Positions 53,501 through 62,414 of a DNA stretch of 64,000 nt are shown here, piece by piece. The number at the start of each line of letters is the position of its first letter. Position 1 is the stretch's first letter. The DNA is from Leadbetterella lacustris (GTDB taxonomy: Bacteria; Bacteroidota; Bacteroidia; Cytophagales; Spirosomataceae). The notes under the pieces are model-generated. The model searched no databases. It saw nothing but the letters and a program-made list of their open reading frames with translations, and was not told where the DNA came from. The stretch covers positions 124,001 through 188,000 of the forward strand of contig OZ248454.1 in the NCBI GenBank assembly GCA_965234335.1, given 5' to 3'. The position numbers and the translations under genes are program-made.

Positions 53501-54703
53501 CCGCTCCAAAACCACCGCATAACCCATACCCACACCTACACACATTGCTGCTAGGGCATATCGCTTATTGCTTCTTTGCAACTGATTTACAGCCGCTTGA
53601 ATGATTCTTGTGCCAGACATTCCGAGAGGATGGCCTAAGGCAATAGCTCCACCATTTGGATTGATTCTTTCGTCATCGTCTGCCAAACCAAGGTTTCTAG
53701 AAACAGCCAAACACTGGGCCGAAAATGCTTCGTTAAACTCAATTACATCCATATCTGCAAGTGTAAGGCCCGCTTTCTGCAAAGCCTTTTGCGAAGCTCC
53801 AACTGGACCAATTCCCATAATCCTTGGCTCCACTCCTACTACACCCGAGCTTATTATTCTCGCTTTTGGCATTAGATTATAAGACTTTACAGCCTTTTCT
53901 GAGGCAATAAACATAGCTGCCGCTCCGTCATTCAAGCCTGATGCGTTTCCAGCGGTTACAGTTCCACCTTCTTTTTTGAAGGCTGGCCTTAATTTAGACA
54001 ATGTTTCTAAACTTGTGGCTCCTTTAACAAATTCGTCTCTACAAAAAACAGTTACAATACCTTTTTTGTCGGTTAATTCAACAGCAACTATTTCCTCATC
54101 CAACACACCATTGTGTTGGGCAATAAATGCTTTTTGTTGGGAATTATACGCAAACAAGTCCTGATCTTCTCGACTAATATTATACATTTCAGCCAAATTT
54201 TCAGCAGTAACTCCCATTGCATCAGTGCCGTACAATTTATTCATTATTGGATTTACAAAACGCCATCCAAAACTAGAGTCAAACATTTGAACGTCTCCAC
54301 CATAAGGTTTTGAAGATTTACTCATCACCATAGGTCCCCTTGTCATGTGTTCCATACCGCCAGCTACCAAAACTTCACCATCACCGGCTTTAATGGCCCG
54401 GTTGGCGTGAATAACTGCCGACATACCAGAAGAACAAAGTCTGTTGATTGTTTCTCCCGGAACAGTGAAGGGCAAACCAGCCAAAAGCAAAGCCATACGA
54501 GCAACATTTCTATTGTCTTCCCCTGCTTGATTGTGACAGCCCAAAATGACATCCTCTATTGCTTCTAAAGGAATATTTGGGTTTCTTTTAATTAATTCTA
54601 TTATTGGAATTGCCGCTAAATCGTCTGCCCGAACCTGGGACAAACTTCCTCCAAAGCTTCCGATTGGAGTTCTTACAGCATCTATAATGAAAGCGTCTTT
54701 CAT
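53495..54703 (-). CDS. pcaF: 3-oxoadipyl-CoA thiolase
   Basis: 402 residues from ATG 54703 (MKDAFIIDAVRTPIGSFGG); the frame is open to 54766. Thiolase catalytic residues: Cys in NRLCSSGMSAVIHA, His in GGAIALGHPLGMSGTR and Cys in AMCVGVGMGYAV. SQVRADDLAAIPI and GNASGLNDGAAA support the beta-ketoadipyl-CoA thiolase type. It cleaves 3-oxoadipyl-CoA to succinyl-CoA and acetyl-CoA, the last step of the pathway encoded upstream. A diverged partial copy lies at 52671. Confidence 0.92.
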   Translation of the reverse strand: MKDAFIIDAVRTPIGSFGGSLSQVRADDLAAIPIIELIKRNPNIPLEAIEDVILGCHNQAGEDNRNVARMALLLAGLPFTVPGETINRLCSSGMSAVIHANRAIKAGDGEVLVAGGMEHMTRGPMVMSKSSKPYGGDVQMFDSSFGWRFVNPIMNKLYGTDAMGVTAENLAEMYNISREDQDLFAYNSQQKAFIAQHNGVLDEEIVAVELTDKKGIVTVFCRDEFVKGATSLETLSKLRPAFKKEGGTVTAGNASGLNDGAAAMFIASEKAVKSYNLMPKARIISSGVVGVEPRIMGIGPVGASQKALQKAGLTLADMDVIEFNEAFSAQCLAVSRNLGLADDDERINPNGGAIALGHPLGMSGTRIIQAAVNQLQRSNKRYALAAMCVGVGMGYAVVLERV

Positions 54704-54775
54704 AAGTATAAATTTTAACGCTAGGCCGCTATGACGCAAAGAATAAAATAATTCTTTGGGTGTCAAAGGACTCAG

Positions 54776-55135
54776 TTATCTTGTTTTTTTACCAAAAATA
54801 TACAACCAAATGATTCTTGAAAGTCTAAAGTTAAATGGAAAAAGAATAATCATAAAAGCTATAATAATCATGAGATTAGCATAATCGAACAAATCATTCC
54901 CATACCAAAAGCAAGCAAATATCACCATCAAACCCTCCAAACTAGCCAAACCGTAACTTACAAACATAGCACCCCAATAAAAACCATTTTCAGGAAAAAA
55001 GTTGTAATTGCAGTTGAGGCATTTCTGATTCATTTCAGTTAATCGCAGAAAGGAAAAAAGGTTCCTATTAACAAAAATATTGCCTTTTTTACAATTTGGA
55101 CACTGGTTTTTAAATATATGCAATAAAGACATCAT
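54776..55135 (-). CDS. DUF983-family membrane protein
   Basis: About 119 residues from ATG 55135 or 55132; the frame opens at 55174. It starts with a zinc-ribbon-like pattern (CPNCKKGNIF and CLNCNYNFFPENGFYWGAMF) followed by two TM helices. This is the DUF983 family of unknown function. It sits between the CoA-transferase and thiolase genes on the same strand, an unexpected passenger in the operon. Confidence 0.88.
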   Translation of the reverse strand: MMSLLHIFKNQCPNCKKGNIFVNRNLFSFLRLTEMNQKCLNCNYNFFPENGFYWGAMFVSYGLASLEGLMVIFACFWYGNDLFDYANLMIIIAFMIILFPFNFRLSRIIWLYIFGKKTR

Positions 55136-55229
55136 GAGTTTTTTATAATGTAAAATTAGCTCTTTTTGCACCAAAGCACCTATTTAAATCTTTTTATTAG
55201 AGTGCACGAAGGTTTGTTCACGGGCAATA

Positions 55230-56576
55230 TTATTTCAAATCAATTTCGAACTTCGCACTTGTCTTAGCCTGCACCTCCTCCAAAGTGGCATTCGGCAACA
55301 AATCTATCAAAGTCAATACCCCATCAGGATAAGAAAATACCGCCAAATCTGTAATTATCATATCCACTACACCGGATGCCGTTAATGGTAAAATGCATGA
55401 TGGTACTATTTTCGGGGAACCGTCAGAATTGGTATGCGTCATAGTGATAATTAACCTTTTAGCACCTTTGGCTAAGTCCATTGCTCCCCCAACACCCAAA
55501 AGCGGCTTACCAGGAACTGCCCAATTGGCGAGATTTGCGGCTTCGTCACACTCTAATCCACCCATAATGGCCACATCTATATGCCCACCACGAATCATCG
55601 CAAATGACTCGGCACTATCAAAATAACTGCTTCCTTTCAAAGGAGTTACAGGGATTTTACCAGCATTTACGGGGTAATTCATAGCTCCACCACCATCAGT
55701 AGGCATTGGTCCAACGCCCAACATTCCGTTTTCGGTGTGAAGAATAATTCCGTGTTCATCCGTGATTAAATCGGCCACCAAAGTTGGTATTCCGATACCC
55801 AAATTTACGACATCACCTTTTTTCAGTTCGGCCAATGCACGGCGAGCCATGTTCATTCTCACATCATCCACTTTTTTGGATGATGCTACAGATGCAGACG
55901 TACCCAAATCTTCTAAAGTAAGCGTAGCTTGAACCAAATAATCTACAAAACAGCCTTGCGTATGAACATTTTCGGGAGCTATGTCACCAACTGCTACAAT
56001 TTCTTCTACTTCAACAATGACCAAATCTGCGGCAGTTGCCATAGCTTTATTGAAGTTGTTTTCCGTCATACGGTATTGTAAATTCCCAGCCGCATCTGCA
56101 CGCCAAGCCCGTATGAAAGCTACATTTCCGCGAATACCTTTTATAAAAACTTGCTCTTCACCATCGATGATTTTGGTTTCACGACCTTCGGCAATCTTTG
56201 TTCCTGCCGAGGTTTTGGTGTAAAAACCGCCAATACCCGCACCGCCAGCACGAATGGCCTCTGCCAAAGTACCTTGCGGCAGGAGTTCTGCTTCTATCAA
56301 TCCAGCCTGAACCGCCTTTACGGCATTCGGATTTGAGGTAAAAAATGAGCCGATTACTTTTTTCAACTGACCATTGGCCAATAATCTGTCGCCACCCAAG
56401 CCAGGTTCGCCTGTATTATTTCCAATAAATGTCAAGTTTTTCGTGTCAGTTTCTGCCAAAGCATGCATCAGATGCACAGGATTACCCGTCATGCCAAAAC
56501 CGCCTTGGAGGAGAATGTCTCCGTCTTTGACTAATTTAACCGCCTCTCTTAAACTTAAAACTGGGACTTCTTTCAT
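55230..56576 (-). CDS. 3-oxoadipate/3-oxoacid CoA-transferase, fused A and B subunits
   Basis: A 448-residue fusion. Residues 1-215 are subunit A (ILLQGGFGMTGNPVHLMHAL, GGAGIGGFYTKTSAGTKIAE). Residues 235-448 are subunit B with the active-site glutamate in HTENGMLGVGPMP, then GGHIDVAIMGGLECDE and AVPGKPLLGVGGAMDLAKGA. From context it activates 3-oxoadipate with succinyl-CoA (PcaI plus PcaJ), though acetoacetate CoA-transferases look alike. A small CCCC-ATTC-GGGG hairpin at 56622-56633 lies before it, in the gap after pobA. Confidence 0.9.
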   Translation of the reverse strand: MKEVPVLSLREAVKLVKDGDILLQGGFGMTGNPVHLMHALAETDTKNLTFIGNNTGEPGLGGDRLLANGQLKKVIGSFFTSNPNAVKAVQAGLIEAELLPQGTLAEAIRAGGAGIGGFYTKTSAGTKIAEGRETKIIDGEEQVFIKGIRGNVAFIRAWRADAAGNLQYRMTENNFNKAMATAADLVIVEVEEIVAVGDIAPENVHTQGCFVDYLVQATLTLEDLGTSASVASSKKVDDVRMNMARRALAELKKGDVVNLGIGIPTLVADLITDEHGIILHTENGMLGVGPMPTDGGGAMNYPVNAGKIPVTPLKGSSYFDSAESFAMIRGGHIDVAIMGGLECDEAANLANWAVPGKPLLGVGGAMDLAKGAKRLIITMTHTNSDGSPKIVPSCILPLTASGVVDMIITDLAVFSYPDGVLTLIDLLPNATLEEVQAKTSAKFEIDLK

Positions 56577-56657
56577 ATACTTTGACCAATCGATTTTTAA
56601 AACAATTTAAAATTTATAGTTCCCCATTCGGGGTGGCCCGACGATTCGGTGATTGGG

Positions 56658-57869
56658 CTAAAACGCCTCATAAGGCAAGCCCACATAATTTTCCGCTATA
56701 GTTTTTTGATAAGCTTCTGAAATTCTTAAATAATCAAATTTAGATTTTTGTAATAATTGCTCAAAACTTCCATTCTCCGCTTGTTTATGACACAAATAAG
56801 TCATGAAATTTGAGAAATCTTGAACTCTCCATACCCGAGCCACACATTTTTCTGAGTAATTTTTAAGTGATTCCTCACTGCCATTTTTATAATATTCAAC
56901 GATAGCTTTGGCTAAATTTCTCACATCGGCTATTGCCAAATTTAAGCCTTTAGCTCCTGTGGGCGGCACAATATGGGCGGCATCACCAGCCAAAAACAAT
57001 CTCCCAGCTTGCAAATTATCAATCATAAAGCTTCGCATAGGGGTAATGCTTTTTTCAAAAATTTCTCCTTTGTCTAATTCAATTTCCAATCTATTTTCTA
57101 GTTCTGACCATATTTTAGCATCAGACCAATTATCAATATTTTCGTCGTTCGGTACTTGCAGATATAATCTACAAACTTTTTCAGATCGCATGCTGGCCAA
57201 GGCAAAACCATTGTTGTGAAAAGCATAAATCAATTCATCATAACTTGGTTTGGAGTAAGCCAAAATACCTAACCAACTAAACGGATATTCGATTTTGAAT
57301 TCATTGTAAGATTCTTTTGGAAGCATTTTCCTTCCCAAACCATGAAATCCATCTGTGCCCGCCACAAAATCACAATGCAATATATTATTTTGTCCCAAAT
57401 GGGTAAATGATACACTTGGTTCATTGGACATAAAATCATTGATCTGGGTGGCATCCGCCTCAAATAAAATCTCAATTTTTCTATCTAAACATGCTTGGAT
57501 TAAATCCTTCACAACCTCTTGTTGCCCATAAATGGTCACCTCTCTTTGTGTATGTTTCTGGAAATCAATTCGTTGAACCACACCATTATAAGCAATGTAA
57601 CATCCATGGTGTACCAGTCCTTCTTTATGCAGTCTTTCTGCTACACCCAATTCTTCGAAAACCTCAACGGTATTTTGTTCTAATAAGCCCGCCCTAACAC
57701 GATTCTCGACATATTCCCGACTTCTATTTTCTATGATAACACACTCAATACCTTGTTTTTGAAGCATCAATGCCAAGGTAAGTCCTGCAGGACCCGCTCC
57801 AATAATTACTACTTGAGTCTTCAAAGCCCCCCTGCCATCAGTGGTGGCGATTATGTCGGTTATATTCAT
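56658..57869 (-). CDS. pobA: 4-Hydroxybenzoate 3-monooxygenase
   Basis: A 403-residue class A flavoprotein hydroxylase: GAGPAG at 24-29, FAD/NADPH motif CDFVAGTDGFHGLGRK (the DG motif) and GDAAHIVPPTGAKGLNLA (GD motif). RVRAGLLEQNTVE and VHHGCYI are typical of p-hydroxybenzoate hydroxylase. It converts 4-hydroxybenzoate to protocatechuate with NAD(P)H and oxygen. It has a 15-residue N-terminal extension compared with the usual start. It is in the pca operon, downstream of the pcaD-pcaC fusion by 45 bp. Confidence 0.95.
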   Translation of the reverse strand: MNITDIIATTDGRGALKTQVVIIGAGPAGLTLALMLQKQGIECVIIENRSREYVENRVRAGLLEQNTVEVFEELGVAERLHKEGLVHHGCYIAYNGVVQRIDFQKHTQREVTIYGQQEVVKDLIQACLDRKIEILFEADATQINDFMSNEPSVSFTHLGQNNILHCDFVAGTDGFHGLGRKMLPKESYNEFKIEYPFSWLGILAYSKPSYDELIYAFHNNGFALASMRSEKVCRLYLQVPNDENIDNWSDAKIWSELENRLEIELDKGEIFEKSITPMRSFMIDNLQAGRLFLAGDAAHIVPPTGAKGLNLAIADVRNLAKAIVEYYKNGSEESLKNYSEKCVARVWRVQDFSNFMTYLCHKQAENGSFEQLLQKSKFDYLRISEAYQKTIAENYVGLPYEAF

Positions 57870-57914
57870 TTTTTAAAATTCTTCAATCAAAATAAATTAG
57901 CTAATTTTCTTACG

Positions 57915-59048
57915 TTAAGCTTTCAACTTAATATCGTTTTCTTTAAAAACTTCCAAAGCCAAATGAAATGCGTCATTTGCAGCTGGCAATCCACAATACA
58001 ATGCCGATTGCATAATTACTTCTTTGATTTCATCCACACTAACTCCGTTATTGAAGGCTGCTTTAACGTGCATTTTAAATTCTGCTGGTCTATTTAAAGC
58101 TATTAGCATCGACATAGTAATAAGACTTCTATTGTGTTTGGACAAACCCGGCCTTGTCCATATTTCACCCCAAGCATATCTTGTAATAAAAGACTGAAAA
58201 TCAGCATTTACACTATTTATTTTACTGTTAGCATTATCTACATGAGCATCTCCCAAAACAGTTCTCCGAACATGCATTCCCTTGTCAAAAGTTTGCTCTC
58301 CCACCAAAAAATCGATCAAAACTGCTGCGTATTCTTTTGGCAATTCTGCGGCCGCCAGGTGTCTTGCATGCAAAACTTTCAATCTTGCATTTGGTATTTT
58401 TGAAACTAAAAATTCGGCTTGCTCAACATTTGTAACGGGGTCTTCATCACCTGTAATGACCAAAGTTTCGACACTCAGACTTTGTAACTTTTCTCTAAAA
58501 TCGGCATCACGAATGGCACAACAACAGTTAGAATAGCCATCTACATGGCTTCTTAAAAACATAGCTTTCGTTTGAGCTACTCTTTCAGAATTTTGGCTTC
58601 TAAATTCTTCGGTAAACCAACGCTCCATGGTATCATCGACAATAGCCTGCATGCCATTTTTTGAGATAGTTCCTATGCGGCCATTCCAGCGTTCATCATC
58701 GCCAATTTTTGCCCCGGTGTTGCTTAAAACTATTTTTTTAAAGCGATTGGGGTGATTTATTCCAAGATATTGTCCAATCAATCCACCCATTGAAAGCCCA
58801 CAGAAATAGGCTGCTTCAATGTTCAGTTTATCCATAAGTTGGATAACATCATTAGCCAATTCCGAGATTGTAGTTCCCTCATTAGGGGTTAGTGGGCTAC
58901 CTCCGTGACCGCGAGTGTCGTATTGCAAGACTCTGAAAAAGGGTAACAGATATGGAATCAATTCATCCCACATCATCATTTCGGAGCCCAATGAATTCGA
59001 AAAAATCAGTACGGGGCTGTTTGGTGTACCTTGTAATTTATAGTTCAT
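57915..59048 (-). CDS. pcaL: 3-Oxoadipate enol-lactonase / 4-carboxymuconolactone decarboxylase fusion (PcaL-like)
   Basis: A 377-residue fusion. Residues 1-250 are an alpha/beta hydrolase: LIFSNSLGSEMMMWDELIPY, nucleophile FCGLSMGGLIGQ (Ser86), GDEDPVTNVEQAEF and the catalytic His in LHARHLAAAELP. Residues 255-377 are carboxymuconolactone decarboxylase: KGMHVRRTVLGDAHVDNAN, EIWTRPGLSKHNRSLITMSM and GVSVDEIKEVIMQSALYCGL. It turns 4-carboxymuconolactone into 3-oxoadipate in one protein. The same fusion is known as PcaL in actinomycetes. The order of the domains is D then C, as there. Confidence 0.94.
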   Translation of the reverse strand: MNYKLQGTPNSPVLIFSNSLGSEMMMWDELIPYLLPFFRVLQYDTRGHGGSPLTPNEGTTISELANDVIQLMDKLNIEAAYFCGLSMGGLIGQYLGINHPNRFKKIVLSNTGAKIGDDERWNGRIGTISKNGMQAIVDDTMERWFTEEFRSQNSERVAQTKAMFLRSHVDGYSNCCCAIRDADFREKLQSLSVETLVITGDEDPVTNVEQAEFLVSKIPNARLKVLHARHLAAAELPKEYAAVLIDFLVGEQTFDKGMHVRRTVLGDAHVDNANSKINSVNADFQSFITRYAWGEIWTRPGLSKHNRSLITMSMLIALNRPAEFKMHVKAAFNNGVSVDEIKEVIMQSALYCGLPAANDAFHLALEVFKENDIKLKA

Positions 59049-59085
59049 ATTCTTGTATTTGCTCGCTAGAGCATTAAGTTATTTT

Positions 59086-59641
59086 TCTCGCAAAGTCGCA
59101 AAGACGGAAAGCCTTAATATGTAAGTCACTTACATTCAAAGTTTTTTAAATTACATTGCTAAATTCTGCAAAATTGCTCATTTCAAAAATCTTATAAGTT
59201 GTTTACAATTCTAGTTATTCCATTTTTAATGAGTGGTTCATTGAAATTTATCAAAAGGCCCAATTTCATTTGCGTAATATGAAGATAAGTCAGCAATTGC
59301 TTTGGATGTACAGGGGCAATAAGCTCGACAGACTTTAATTCGATAATTACTTTTTTCTCAACAATCAAATCTGCTCTAAAACCCATGTCCATTTTTATAC
59401 TCTCCCAAACAACTGGAATACCTTTTTACTTTTCTACCAATAAGCCACGTTTTGTTAATTCAAAATTCATAATTCCTTCATAAACAGACTCTAGTAGACC
59501 TGGTCCTAACTGCGTATGAATCTTGAAAGCCACGTCTACAATTATTCTAGATAAATCATTCTCGTTCATTTCCTTCATATTTAGCGTTTAAATTTTTTTA
59601 ACCGCAAAATCAAAGCTTTGCGTCTTTGCGACTTTGCGAGA
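59086..59641. mobile_element. Candidate mobile unit: GxxExxY gene flanked by inverted repeats
   Basis: A perfect 21-bp inverted repeat (59086-59106 and 59621-59641, core CTCGCAAAGTCGCAAAGACG) brackets the GxxExxY gene. With three mismatches the match extends about 12 bp inward. The unit lies between pcaL and pcaB in an otherwise compact operon, so it looks inserted. No target-site duplication was found, and mobility is an inference. Confidence 0.5.
59192..59578 (-). pseudogene. GxxExxY-family protein, interrupted by an in-frame TAA
   Basis: From ATG 59578 the frame reads MKEMNENDLSRIIVDVAFKI, HTQLGPGLLESVYE (the G-x-x-E-x-x-Y motif), LTKRGLLVEK, then TAA at 59426-59428, then KGIPVVWESIKMDMGFRADL, VEKKVIIELKSVELIAPVHP and QLLTYLHITQMKLGLLINFN to the end. 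A glutamine CAA changed to TAA would give this stop. The 60-odd residue ORF from the internal ATG at 59392 lacks the signature motif. The family resembles PD-(D/E)XK nucleases (ELKSVE core); the function is unknown. Confidence 0.88.
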
Positions 59642-60938
59642 GTAAAATTGCATACACAATATCCATACTATTTCCAATAGAGTTTTCAGGATTAAATAGC
59701 TCATCCAAGTTCTCTAATTCAATGTTATTTTCAATCAAAACTTCTTTCAGATGTTTCTTTTTCGAAATGGCAGTTTTACAGGCTTTCTCTACCAATTCAT
59801 GGGCCTGAATTTTACCTATTTTTGAGGCTAAAGCGAGTGAAACATTTTCCGCAAATATCAAACCTTGAGTAATTTCTATATTTGTCAGCATACGTTTTTC
59901 GTCAACTTCCAGACCTTCTATTAATTCTACAGTCTTTTCTAAACTGCCTGCCGTCAAAAGCATTATTTCGGTCAAAACTTCCCATTCAGCGTGCCAATTA
60001 CCCGCTGAACGCTCATGCTCTTGAATCATTGCAGAAAGCATACTTCCAACCAAATGTGGAACCCGTGTGGCATTGGCCAATATGGCTGCACAAGTAACAG
60101 GATTGCGTTTATGTGGCATCGTACTTGAGCCCCCTTTTCCTTCGGCAGCTCCTTCAAAAACCTCCCCGACTTCGGTCTGCATCAATAATGAAACATCTCT
60201 CGCTATTTTGCCTAAAGAACCTGTTAAAATACCTAATTTCGACCCAAATTCATTTAAATTATCTCTCTGCGATTGCCATGAAAATGAAGGACTTAAGCCC
60301 AAAAACTGTGCGAATGAATTTATAACATCGTTAGAAATATTCTTATTTTGACTACCAACTGCACCAGAAAGTTGAACCACCAAAAGCCTAGCTTTCATTT
60401 CAACCAACCTATCTATCGACCTGCAAACGCCTTCTAACCAAGCACTTGTTTTCAAACCAAAAGTAATTGGGCGAGCTTGTTGCAAAAGAGTCCGGCCTAC
60501 CATGACCGTATTTTTGTGCTTTTTAGTAATTTTTATCAATTCCGCCTTCAGAGCTAATAATTTACTTTCCAACACATTGATGTATTGAGCTATTTGAAGT
60601 ATCGAGCCCGTATCAACTATATCTTGGCTTGTTGCACCAAAATGCACAAACTTGGAAGCCTCAAAGTCTTTGGTCTTTACTACTTTGGTAAGTTGCTGCA
60701 CCAAGGGTATGGCCGCATTTCCTCCGAGCTTAATATCTTTTTTTAGTTTTTCTATATCGATAAAATCAATCTGACAACAATTAGATATAATATCGGCAGA
60801 CTCCTTTGATATAATACCCACCTCTGCCTGAGCCTGAGCCAAAGAAGACTCTGCAACCAACATAGCAGCTACAGTGTTTTGGTCTGAAAAAAGTTCATTT
60901 ACCTCAGAAGAATAAAAAAGTTCGCGGTATAAACTCAT
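59610..60938 (-). CDS. pcaB: 3-Carboxy-cis,cis-muconate cycloisomerase
   Basis: 442 residues from ATG 60938 (MSLYRELFYSSEVNEL); an ATG five codons earlier overlaps pcaG. Fumarase/aspartase-superfamily signature GGSSTMPHKRNPVTCA, HFGATSQDIVDTGSILQ, and the C-terminal ENVSLALASKIG. It converts 3-carboxymuconate to 4-carboxymuconolactone. The final residues SQSRKDAKL are encoded by the inner inverted repeat of the GxxExxY unit (59621-59641), so the native C-terminus has been replaced. Whether this affects activity cannot be judged. Confidence 0.94.
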   Translation of the reverse strand: MSLYRELFYSSEVNELFSDQNTVAAMLVAESSLAQAQAEVGIISKESADIISNCCQIDFIDIEKLKKDIKLGGNAAIPLVQQLTKVVKTKDFEASKFVHFGATSQDIVDTGSILQIAQYINVLESKLLALKAELIKITKKHKNTVMVGRTLLQQARPITFGLKTSAWLEGVCRSIDRLVEMKARLLVVQLSGAVGSQNKNISNDVINSFAQFLGLSPSFSWQSQRDNLNEFGSKLGILTGSLGKIARDVSLLMQTEVGEVFEGAAEGKGGSSTMPHKRNPVTCAAILANATRVPHLVGSMLSAMIQEHERSAGNWHAEWEVLTEIMLLTAGSLEKTVELIEGLEVDEKRMLTNIEITQGLIFAENVSLALASKIGKIQAHELVEKACKTAISKKKHLKEVLIENNIELENLDELFNPENSIGNSMDIVYAILLSQSRKDAKL

Positions 60939-60942
60939 AGTT

Positions 60943-61455
60943 TCAAATGTCAAAGAAAACCGTTTCCCTATTGCCTTGCATATAAATATCGAATAAATAA
61001 TAATTCTCTTTTTTCTGAGCTATCAAAGTTTCTTTTCTTGCATTATCTATTCGAGAAAGTACTTCATCTGTGGCATTTTTGACTTCGTCAGAAAAATAAA
61101 TTCTTGTGTACGAATGAATTAATTGACCACGCATAAACAAAATCACAGACAAAAAAGGTGCATTTCCTTCTGTAGAAAGTGGTTTTTTAGTTTTAAAAAC
61201 AAAGCTTTTGTCTTTTTCAGTACCTGTGCCAAATCTTCCAAAAAGGTTATTTTGATTGTCCCAAATTTCGAGCATAGCATCGGGAATAACGTTTTCTTCG
61301 CCATCAAAAACTCTGCCTCGAATTACTATATGTTCTTCATCTGATGTAACCAAATCATTCTCAGCCAGGCTTTTATAATCGTATAAATATTGCTCAGGAG
61401 TAAGACCATAAGCAAAATAAGGACCGACTGTTTGGGAGGGTGTTTGTTTTAACAT
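60943..61455 (-). CDS. pcaG: Protocatechuate 3,4-dioxygenase, alpha subunit
   Basis: A 170-residue intradiol dioxygenase subunit: TPSQTVGPYFAYGLTPEQYL start, then HIVIRGRVFDGEENVIPDAM, LEIWDNQNNLFGRFGTG. As usual for the alpha subunit it lacks the iron ligands; it forms the heteromultimer with PcaH. It begins 15 bp after pcaH and ends 4 bp before the pcaB start. Confidence 0.95.
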   Translation of the reverse strand: MLKQTPSQTVGPYFAYGLTPEQYLYDYKSLAENDLVTSDEEHIVIRGRVFDGEENVIPDAMLEIWDNQNNLFGRFGTGTEKDKSFVFKTKKPLSTEGNAPFLSVILFMRGQLIHSYTRIYFSDEVKNATDEVLSRIDNARKETLIAQKKENYYLFDIYMQGNRETVFFDI

Positions 61456-61469
61456 AATACTTTCAATTA

Positions 61470-62177
61470 TTATAATTTCTCAAAAGGAGTGGCACTGTGA
61501 CCCCTCAAAACAAAATCAAAGCGATAACCCAAGGCAAAATCTGGCTCTGTTGCCCCAAGATCAAACTTTGATATTAATAAGTCTCTCCCCTTCGGCGGAA
61601 CAGCCAAAAATATAGGATCATGTTCTAATAGCGGATCACCTGGAAAATACATTTGTGTGACCAAGCGATTGGTAATATTGGCACCAAAGAGTGAAAAATG
61701 AATGTGATTGGGTCTCCACGCATTGTAATGATTTCCCCAAGGATATGCCCCGGGCTTGATGGTGTAAAATTTATAGTTGCCATTAGCATCAGTCATACAT
61801 CGGCCCGCACCCAAAAAATTAGGATCAAGCGGAGCATCGTGCTGATCTACTTTATGCACATATCTACCACATGAATTGGCCTGCCAAATTTCTATTAATG
61901 TGTGCGGAATTGGCTGACCATTTTCATTAAAAACAGTTCCATGAACTACAATCCTTTCTCCTAACGGCTCACCATTTTTTATAGAATTCTTGGTTAAATC
62001 ATGATCAAACTCCCCCAAATTAAAGTCTCCAAATACGGGCCCCGAAAGTTCGGCCAATGATTGTTTCAACAGCACCAAAGGTTGGGTAGGTGCTCGTAAA
62101 ACAGTTGACTTATACGCCGGGGACAACCGAGGCGGATGTACTTCCATGTCGAAAGGATTATATGTCGATTGACTCAT
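61470..62177 (-). CDS. pcaH: Protocatechuate 3,4-dioxygenase, beta subunit
   Basis: A 235-residue catalytic subunit with the non-heme Fe(III) ligands: Tyr in CGRYVHKVDQHDAP, Tyr in KPGAYPWGNHYNAW and the His pair in RPNHIHFSLFG. HPPRLSPAYKSTVLRAP is typical at the start. It cleaves protocatechuate to 3-carboxy-cis,cis-muconate with oxygen. First gene of the operon; divergent from the AraC gene at 62415. Confidence 0.96.
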   Translation of the reverse strand: MSQSTYNPFDMEVHPPRLSPAYKSTVLRAPTQPLVLLKQSLAELSGPVFGDFNLGEFDHDLTKNSIKNGEPLGERIVVHGTVFNENGQPIPHTLIEIWQANSCGRYVHKVDQHDAPLDPNFLGAGRCMTDANGNYKFYTIKPGAYPWGNHYNAWRPNHIHFSLFGANITNRLVTQMYFPGDPLLEHDPIFLAVPPKGRDLLISKFDLGATEPDFALGYRFDFVLRGHSATPFEKL

Positions 62178-62414
62178 AAAAACTTATATTTAAAACTGAA
62201 TAATGAAACAAAAGTACCCTGAAAGTCTAATAAATTCTTGGACAAATTAAAATATTATTTGTACTTTTATAACACAACAAACAGGATTCAGGTAAATTAT
62301 TTTTAAGCGACTATATAAATACATTAACCCGTAAAACATTAAATACTAATAAACAATATTTTACAAGGAAAACCATTAAATTAAAACTATATTTATTGAA
62401 AGTACATTTATAAC
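62178..62414. promoter_or_regulatory. Divergent promoter region between pcaH and the AraC regulator
   Basis: A 237-bp AT-rich region. Two similar 15-mers, TGTACTTTTATAACA (62260-62274) and AGTACATTTATAACA (62401-62415), are spaced 141 bp apart, the second overlapping the regulator start. An inverted repeat ACAAAT...ATTTGT lies at 62242-62262. Either could be a regulator site; none is proven. Confidence 0.45.

Noticed and set aside
53312..53554. Plus-strand ORF of 80 codons as a real gene
   Set aside because: It is only the first part of a PPDK-type domain, and the rest runs antisense into the end of pcaF.
59192..59392. 66-codon ORF as a complete small gene
   Set aside because: It is the distal part of the GxxExxY gene after the in-frame stop and lacks the signature motif.
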